DNA of 6,401 bases from Phycisphaerales bacterium (GTDB taxonomy: Bacteria > Planctomycetota > Phycisphaerae > Phycisphaerales > UBA1924): assembly GCA_029260335.1 (NCBI GenBank), contig JAJDDL010000267.1:1-6401 (forward strand), read 5' to 3'. Within the stretch, counting starts at the first letter, position 1, and each line of letters starts with the position of its first letter. A program made the translations under genes and the position numbers. Under the pieces are notes generated by a model. The model was not told where the DNA came from. It saw only the letters and a list, made by a program, of their open reading frames with translations, and searched no databases. This document shows positions 5,811-6,401 of the stretch, one piece after another.

Positions 5811-6401
5811 GAGCAACGCAGCGCGGGCCGGGCATGGACGGCGGCGGGCGCTGCGGTTGGCGTGCACGCTCCTGGCGTGCGGGGGCGTTTTTTCTGGGGC
5901 TTTGACGGGATCCGAGGCGCGGGCCCAGGATCTGCCGGATTCGCTTGGTGCGGCCTCGATTCGAATACTTGCAGAGAGTGAACGCGAGCGTGCGATGGTG
6001 TCGCTTGCAGAGATTACGGCCCAGGCCAGGTCTCGACAGGTTCTTGGCGCAGACACCGCTGGCGATGAAGGTTCCGCCGCGTCAGACCCTCGGGCGGCGC
6101 GTTTGTATACGAGGGGGCGGATGCTGCTTTTACAGGGCGATGCCGCCGCGGCGGTGAGCGCCTTGAAGCGCACCGTGGAGATGGCGCCCAACTCATCTAT
6201 TGCGTGGCGCGAGCTTGGCATGGCGCAGGTTGCGATCAACCAGGCGCAGGCGGCGAGCGCATCGCTCGAGCGGGCGGTATCGCTTGGCGGCAAGGACGCG
6301 AGGCTCTTGTTCGTGCTTGGGTCGCTTGATCTGGCGGCTCGTCGGACCGAGCTCGGGATTGACCGGCTTGCGATCGCTGCGGCGAGCAATCCGAGTGCGC
6401 A
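5800..6401 (+). CDS. Exported TPR-repeat protein (3' end missing)
   Basis: The frame opens at GTG 5800 and stays free of stops to the window edge (200 codons). AAAGG at 5789-5793 lies 6 bases before the GTG, and the start overlaps the previous gene's end by 11 bp. Residues 1-19 are Arg-rich. Residues 20-36 are hydrophobic, followed by A-R-A/Q (cleavage likely after 42), a typical Sec signal peptide. An LLAC stretch with Cys27 could instead be a lipobox, though Leu at -2 is not ideal. After a mixed segment (43-97), three TPR units run at about 98-131, 133-165 and 166-198. They show the helix-turn-helix pattern, for example AWRELGMAQ (135-143) and LEMAP-like ends (VEMAPN, 126-131). TPRs bind proteins, so this is probably a periplasmic or membrane-tethered scaffold. 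The partner and full length cannot be seen. Confidence 0.8.
   Translation, partial: MRAESNAARAGHGRRRALRLACTLLACGGVFSGALTGSEARAQDLPDSLGAASIRILAESERERAMVSLAEITAQARSRQVLGADTAGDEGSAASDPRAARLYTRGRMLLLQGDAAAAVSALKRTVEMAPNSSIAWRELGMAQVAINQAQAASASLERAVSLGGKDARLLFVLGSLDLAARRTELGIDRLAIAAASNPSA

Noticed and set aside
5607..6389. 260-codon open frame on the minus strand opposite the HhH and TPR genes
   Set aside because: The product is Ser/Arg/Ala-rich with no recognisable fold, while the + strand frames show HhH and TPR patterns, a signal peptide and ribosome sites.

Overview
This is a GC-rich bacterial window read entirely on the + strand. It carries the conserved transcription/translation block nusA - infB - ylxP (DUF503) - rbfA, followed by a HhH-GPD (endonuclease III fold) gene and the start of an exported TPR-repeat protein. 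The order matches the known Bacillus subtilis nusA operon minus ylxR and ylxQ. It also matches the E. coli nusA-infB-rbfA order, except that truB does not follow rbfA. The protein style suggests a planctomycete, perhaps of the Phycisphaerae type: NusA with a closely spaced KH1/KH2 pair and an Ala/Gly-rich tail, a very long Gly/Arg-rich IF2 linker, and GTG/TTG starts. This lineage call is an inference from appearance, not from a search.

Layout: 2-1279 is nusA, cut at its 5' end by the window edge. 1280-1392 is an AT-richer leader before infB, holding a 10-bp sequence repeated three times, a 7-bp perfect inverted repeat and a possible competing pairing. 1393-4239 is infB (IF2, 948 aa, TTG start). 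4240-4285 is a short gap. 4286-4714 is ylxP (GTG start). 4711-5139 is rbfA. 5136-5810 is the HhH-GPD protein. From 5800 to beyond the right edge runs a TPR protein with a signal peptide. The last four genes are tightly coupled, with overlaps of 4, 4 and 11 bp. No intrinsic terminator is visible anywhere, so co-transcription is likely. No stretch over 300 bases lacks a gene.

NusA controls RNA polymerase pausing and termination. IF2 places initiator tRNA on the 30S subunit and drives subunit joining. RbfA matures the 30S subunit, and YlxP is a small conserved partner of uncertain role. The HhH-GPD protein has the fold of a base-excision repair glycosylase but lacks the lyase lysine and the Fe-S cluster cysteines, so its activity is open. 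The TPR protein is probably periplasmic or membrane-anchored, and its link to the operon may be only positional.

Most of the window is an ordinary housekeeping operon, and I see no clear new multi-gene system. The points most worth checking are the degenerate HhH-GPD protein, the structured infB leader with a TTG start, and motif departures in IF2 (switch I) and RbfA (AxG kink).
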